Of a DNA stretch of 64,000 nucleotides, positions 59,231 through 64,000 are shown piece after piece. The notes under the pieces are model-generated. The model made no database searches. It was not told the origin of the DNA and saw only the letters and a list, made by a program, of their open reading frames with translations. This stretch comes from Periplaneta americana (Eukaryota > Arthropoda > Insecta > Blattodea > Blattidae), in assembly GCF_040183065.1 (NCBI RefSeq), contig NW_027185501.1, positions 1,204,001 through 1,268,000 on the forward strand, in the 5' to 3' direction. The position numbers were made by a program, and so were the translations under genes. The first letter of the stretch is position 1. Each line of letters starts with the position of its first letter.

Positions 59231-62200
59231 GGTTGTCAGCCCAATTTGAGGTCTGTGGATATAGAGGGAAAAATTGGATCGGCTTGACGGTTGTCAGCCC
59301 AATTTGAGGTCTGTGGATATAGAGGGAAAAATTGCAACGGTATCGGTTAGAGTTCCCGAGTAGGTCAGTGGTAGAGCGTTGATACGTTAAACCAAAGGTC
59401 CCGGGATCGATACCCGGCCCCGTGGTAGAGCGTTGCTACGTTAAACCAAAAGTCCCGTGTTCGATACCCGGCTCCGGAACAATTTTTCCCTCGAAATTAT
59501 TCAAATCAACTTTACAGTTAGTTATACCTGAAATCTTGATTTGCATAATACACGTCACTGTTTGTTAACAGAAAACCACAATTTAAGTCACACGCAGTTA
59601 GTGTGCACTCGAAGTTGGATGCTTGACGGTTGTCAGCCCACTTTGAGGTCTGTGGATATAGAAGGAAAAATTGAATCGGTGTCGGTTAGAGTTCCCGAGT
59701 AGCTCAGTGGAAGAGCTTTGGTACGTTAAACCAAAGGACCCGGGTACGATACCCGGCTCCGGAAGAATTTTTCCCACGAAAATATATTTAAGTCAACTTG
59801 ACAGGGACTTATACCTGAAATGTTGATTTGCATAATACACGTCACTGTTCGTTAACAGAAAACCACAATTTAAGTCACACGGAGTTAGTGTACACTCGAA
59901 GTTCGATGCTTGACGGTTGTCAGCCCACTTTGATGTCTGTGGATATAGAGGGAAAAATTGGATCGATGTCGGTTAGAGTTCAGGAGAAGATCAATGGTAG
60001 AGATTTGGTACGTTAAACCAAAGGTCCCGGGTTCGATAACCGCCTCCGGAACAATATTTCCCTCGAAATTATTCAAATCAACTTTACAGGGATTTATACC
60101 TGAAATCTTGATTTGCATAATACACGTCACTGTTCGTTAACAGAAAACCACAATTTAAATCACACGGAGGTAGTGTGCACTCGAAGTTGGATGCTTGACG
60201 GTTGTCAGCCCACTTTGAAATCTGTGGATATAGAGGAAATATTGGATCGGTGTCGGTTAGAGTTCCCGAGTAGCTCAGTGGTAGAACGTTGTTACGTTAA
60301 ACCAAAGGTCTCGGGATCGATCCCCGGCCCCGTGGTAGAGCATTGCTACGTTAAAATAAGGTCCCGGGTTCGATACCCGCCTCCGGAACAATTTCTCCCT
60401 CGAAATTATTCAAATCAACTTTACAGGGAGTTATACCTGAAATCTTGATTTGCATAATACACGTCACTGTTCGTTAACAGAAAACCACAATTTAAGTCAC
60501 ACGGAGTTAGTGTGCACTCGAAGTTGGATGCTTGACGGTTGTCAGCCCACTTTGAGTTCTGTTGATATAGAGGAAATATTGGATCGGTGTCGTTTAGAGT
60601 TCCCGAGTAGCTCAGTGGTAGAGCGTTGGTACGTTAAACCAAAGGTCCCGGGATCGATACCCGGCCCCGTGGTAGAGCGTTGCTACGTTAAACGTAGGTC
60701 CCGGGTCCGATACCCGGCTCCGGAACAATTTTTCCCTCGAAATTATTCAAATCAACTTTACAGGGATTTATACCTGAAATATTGATTTGCATAATACACG
60801 TCACTGTTCGTTAACAGAAAACCACAATTTACGTCACACGGAGTTAGTGTGCACTCGAAGTTGAATGCTTGACGGTTGTCAGCCCACTTTGAGGTCTGTG
60901 GATATAGAAGGAAAAATTGAATCGGTGTCGGTTAGAGTTCCCGAGTAGCTCAGTGGAAGAGCGTTGGTACGTTAAACCAAAGGTCCCGGGTTCGATACCA
61001 GGCTCCGGAACAATTTTTCCCTCGAAATTATTCAAATCAACTTTACAGGGAGTTATACCTGAAATCTTGATTTGCATAACACGCGTCACTGTTCGTTAAC
61101 AGAAAACCAGAATTTAAGTCACACGGAGTTAGTGTGCACTCGAAGTTGGATGCTTGACGGTTGTCAGCCCAATTTGAGGTCTGTGGATATCGGGGAAAAT
61201 TTGGATCGGTGTCGGATAGAGTTCCCGAGTAGCTCAGTGGTAGAGCGTTGGTACGTTAAACCAAAGGTCCCGGGTTCGATATCCGGCTCCGGAAATATTT
61301 TTCCCTCGATATTATTCTAATCAACTTTACAGGGATTTATACCTGAAATCTTGATTTGCATAATACACGTCACTATTCGTTATCAGAAAACCACAATTTA
61401 AGTCACACGGTGTTAGTGTGCACTCGAAGTTGGATGTTTGACGGTTGTCAGCCCACTTTGAGGTCTGTGGATATAGAGGGAAAAATTGGATCGGTGTCGG
61501 TTAGAGTTCCCGAGTAGCTCAGTGGTAGAGCGTTGGTACGTTAAACCAAAGGTCCCGGGTTCGATACCCGGCTCTGGAACAATTTTTCCCACGAAATTAT
61601 TCAAATCATCTTTACAGGAGTTATACCTGAAATCTGATTTGCATAATAAACGTCGCTATTCGTTTACAGAAAACCACAATTTAAGTCACACCGATTTAGT
61701 GTGCACTCGAAGTTGGATGCTTGACGGTTGTCAGCCCACTTTGATGTCTGTGGATATAGAGGGAAAAATTGGATCGATGTCGGTTAGAGTTCAGGAGAAG
61801 ATCAGTGGTAGAGATTTGGTACGTTAAACCAAAGGTCCCGGGTTCGATAACCGCCTCCGGAACAATATTTCCCTCGAAATTATTCAAATCAACTTTACAG
61901 GAATTTATACCTGAAATCTTGATTTGCATAATACACGTCACTGTTCGTTAACAGAAAACCACAATTTAAATCACACGGAGGTAGTGTGCACTCGAAGTTG
62001 GATGCTTGACGGTTGTCAGCCCACTTTGAAGTCTGTGGATATAGAGGAAATATTGGATCGGTGTCGGTTAGAGTTCCCGAGTAGCTCAGTGGTAGAACGT
62101 TGGTACGTTAAACCAAAGGTCTCGGGATCGATCCCCGGCCCCGTGGTAGAGCATTGCTACGTTAAAATAAGGTCCCGGGTTCGATACCCGCCTCCGGAAT

Positions 62201-62411
62201 AATTTCTCCCTCGAAATTATTCAAATCAACTTTACAGGGAGTTATACCTGAAATCTTGATTTGCATAACACGCGTCACTGTTCGTTAACAGAAAACCAGA
62301 ATTTAAGTCACACGGAGTTAGTGTGCACTCGAAGTTGGATGCTTGACGGTTGTCAGCCCAATTTGAGGTCTGTGGATATCGGGGAAAATTTGGATCGGTG
62401 TCGGATAGAGT

Positions 62412-62483
62412 TCCCGAGTAGCTCAGTGGTAGAGCGTTGGTACATTAAACCAAAGGTCCCGGGTTCGATATCCGGCTCCGGAA
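62412..62483 (+). tRNA. tRNA-like copy with anticodon ATT
   Basis: The loop is ACATTAA in an otherwise near-consensus body (GATATCC in the T arm). Its relatives 51792, 55771 and 61223 keep GTT, so the change is recent. Confidence 0.78.
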
Positions 62484-63264
62484 CAATTTTTCCCTCGAAA
62501 TTATTCTAATCAACTTTACAGGGATTTATACCTGAAATCTTGATTTGCATAATACACGTCACTATTCGTTATCAGAAAACCACAATTTAAGTCACACGGA
62601 GTTAGTGTGCACTCGAAGTTGGATGCTTGACGGTTGTCAGCCCACTTTGAGGTCTGTGGATATAGAGGGAAAAATTGGATCGGTGTCGGTTAGAGTTCCC
62701 GAGTAGCTCAGTGGTAGAGCGTTGGTACGTTAAACCAAAGGTCCCGGGTTCCATACCTGGCCCCGGAACAATTTTTCCCTCGAAATTATTCAAATCAACT
62801 TTATAGGGAATTATACCTGAATCTCGATTTGCATAATACACGTCACTGTTCGTTAACAGAAAACCACAATTCAAATTACACGGAGTTAGTGTGCACTCGA
62901 ATCTGGATGCTTTACGTTTGTCAGCCCAATTTGAGGTCTGTGGATATAGAGGGAAAAATTGGATCGGTGTCGTTTAGAGTTCCCGAGTAGCTCAGTGGTA
63001 GAGCGTTGGTACGTTAAATCAAAGGTCCCGGGTTCGATACCCGGCTCTGGAACAATTTTTCCCACGAAATTATTCAAATCATCTTTACAGGAGTTATACC
63101 TGAAATCTTGATTTGCATAATAAACGTCACTCTTCGTTAACAGAAAACCACAATTTAAGTCATACGGAGTTAGAGTGCACTCGAAGTTGGATGCTTGACG
63201 GTTGTCAGCCCACTTCGAGGTCTGTGGATACAGAGGGAACAATTGGATCGTTGTAGGTTAGAGT

Positions 63265-63336
63265 TCCCGAGTAGCTCAGTGGTAGAGCGTTGGTACTTTA
63301 AACCAAAGGTCCCGGGTTCGATACCCGGCTCCGGAA
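63265..63336 (+). tRNA. tRNA-like copy with anticodon TTT
   Basis: The loop is ACTTTAA (TTT would be Lys), from a single G to T at position 34. The rest of the body is consensus and T5 follows. C33 is unchanged. Confidence 0.78.
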
Positions 63337-63832
63337 CAATTTTTCCCTCGAAATTATTCAAATCACCTCTACAGGGAGTTATACCTGAAATCTTATTTCC
63401 ATAATACACGTCACTGTTCGTTAACAGAAAACTACAATTTAAGTCACACCGAGTTAGTGTGCACTCGAAGTTGGATGCTTGACGGTTGTCAGCCCACTTT
63501 GAGGTCTGTGGATATAGAGGGAAAAATTGGATCGGTGTCGGTTAGAGTTCCCGAGTAGCTCAGTAGTAGAGCGTTGGTACGTTAAACCAAAGGTCCCGGG
63601 TTCGATACACGGCTCCGGAACAATTTTCCCTCGAAATTATTCAAATCAACTTTACAGGGATTTCCCTGAAATCTTGATTTGCATAATACACGTCAGTGTT
63701 CGTTAACAGAAAAAACCACAATTTAAGTCACACGGAGTTAGTGTGCACTCGAAGTTGGATGCTTGACGGTTGTCAGCCCACTTTGAGGTCTGTGGATATA
63801 GAGGGAAAAATTGGATCGGTGTCGGTTAGAGT

Positions 63833-63904
63833 TCCCGAGTAGCTCAGTGGTAGAGCGTTGGTACGTTAAACCAAAGGTCCCGGGTTCGATACCCGGCTCC
63901 GGAT
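63833..63904 (+). tRNA. tRNA-like gene, consensus except discriminator T
   Basis: The body is intact through the acceptor. Only position 73 changes, A to T. Both inverted-repeat arms are perfect (63801-63813 and 63905-63917). Anticodon GTT with C33. Confidence 0.85.
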
Positions 63905-64000
63905 CAATTTTTCCCTCGTAATTATTCAAATCAACTTTGCAGGGTGTTATATCTGAAATCTTGATTTGCATAATACACGTCACTTTTCGTTAACAGAAAA

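Larger units (their letters stand above)
1..64000 (+). repeat. tRNA-derived satellite array, ~285-bp unit, 215 tRNA-like loci
   Basis: Seen directly: the window is filled end to end with copies of one unit, and successive tRNA-like starts are nearly always 284-286 bp apart. The exceptions are about 337-339 bp (54-bp duplication in the tRNA-like body) and about 341-343 bp (58-bp duplication in the linker). Every copy is on the + strand; I found none inverted. The unit consists of the 72-nt tRNA-like body and about 213 bp of AT-richer spacer. Substitutions are spread over both, and single-base indels are rare, so the register holds for 64 kb. No unit is interrupted by foreign DNA. The first 18 bases are the 3' end of a tRNA-like copy and the last bases are spacer, so the array continues on both sides. 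Inference: a satellite grown from a tRNA gene or tRNA-derived short element. Whether any copy is transcribed cannot be told from sequence. Confidence 0.97.
59231..64000 (+). repeat. Array block 8: third partial copy of repeat D, then consensus-like units
   Basis: Sixteen units. tRNA-like base 1 lies at 59354 (double with linker duplication), 59693, 59980, 60264 (double), 60601 (double), 60939, 61223, 61508, 61791, 62075 (double), 62412, 62697, 62981, 63265, 63549 and 63833. The first four follow 54238 to 55148 at +5,116 bp. Then double 60601, absent from the earlier D copies, shifts the offset to about 5,453 bp. Units 61791 and 62075 repeat 59980 and 60264 at +1,811 bp. The last three units (63265, 63549, 63833) carry few changes. 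Confidence 0.92.

Noticed and set aside
137-63983. Hundreds of open reading frames of 60-135 codons on both strands
   Set aside because: They are reading frames of the same repeat unit, open on both strands of the same DNA, with residue changes scattered and starts often non-ATG. The minus-strand product is the antisense of the tRNA-like body. Length variation comes from the 54-bp and 58-bp duplications. No domain is recognisable.
1-64000. CRISPR array because of regular spacing
   Set aside because: The whole 285-bp unit is conserved, with no short repeat alternating with unique spacers, and the tRNA-like body with pol III signals points to a eukaryote.
1-64000. 5S rRNA or other rDNA repeat
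   Set aside because: The conserved 72-nt part folds as a tRNA cloverleaf with A and B boxes. I see no 5S-type internal control region and no large rRNA segment.
1-64000. Array of dispersed SINE insertions
   Set aside because: Copies are in one orientation at constant spacing with shared spacers. There are no A-rich tails and no target-site duplications. A SINE or tRNA gene may be the ancestor, but the array itself is tandem.

Overview
The whole 64 kb is one uninterrupted head-to-tail satellite array. Its repeat unit is about 285 bp and carries a 72-nt tRNA-like gene, always on the + strand. Reading every unit by eye I place 215 complete tRNA-like loci, plus an 18-bp remnant of one cut by the left edge. 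No unique sequence, protein-coding gene, rRNA, transposase or retroelement is visible, and neither end of the array lies in the window. It starts inside a tRNA-like copy and ends inside a spacer.

The organism is a eukaryote. The tRNA-like body has internal pol III A and B boxes, no encoded CCA, and a T5 terminator two bases (CAA) after the discriminator. The D and T arms look like cytosolic tRNA-Ala as I remember it. The anticodon arm reads GTT (Asn) but has C instead of U at position 33, and acceptor pair 4-69 is C-C. The consensus therefore looks like a tRNA-derived element rather than a normal decoding tRNA. An invertebrate animal is plausible, but the sequence does not settle it.

Unit layout (numbers relative to tRNA base 1): octamer-like ATTTGCAT near -154; CTGTTCGTTAACAG hairpin near -135; CACAC/GTGTG hairpin near -104; a left inverted-repeat arm GAGGGAAAAATTG at -32 to -20; the tRNA-like body; and a right arm CAATTTTTCCCTC directly after it that contains the pol III terminator. 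The other roughly 100 bp is plain spacer.

Two structural variants recur. In 38 units a 54-bp internal duplication makes a 124-126 nt double tRNA-like locus. In 11 units a 58-bp duplication of the upstream linker doubles the left arm.

Layout: 1-16.3 kb is a mosaic of diverged units with short higher-order repeats (2.1 and 2.28 kb) and an older 6.0-6.6 kb duplication. 16.3-22.8 kb is a nearly identical 3,240-bp tandem duplication. From 25.4 kb rightward, higher-order repeats of about 4.1, 5.9, 6.1-6.9 and 4.0 kb overlap as a mosaic, and neighbouring copies differ by whole units gained or lost. This is the pattern expected from unequal exchange, and it looks younger on the right than on the left. 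All 215 positions are listed in the block entries.
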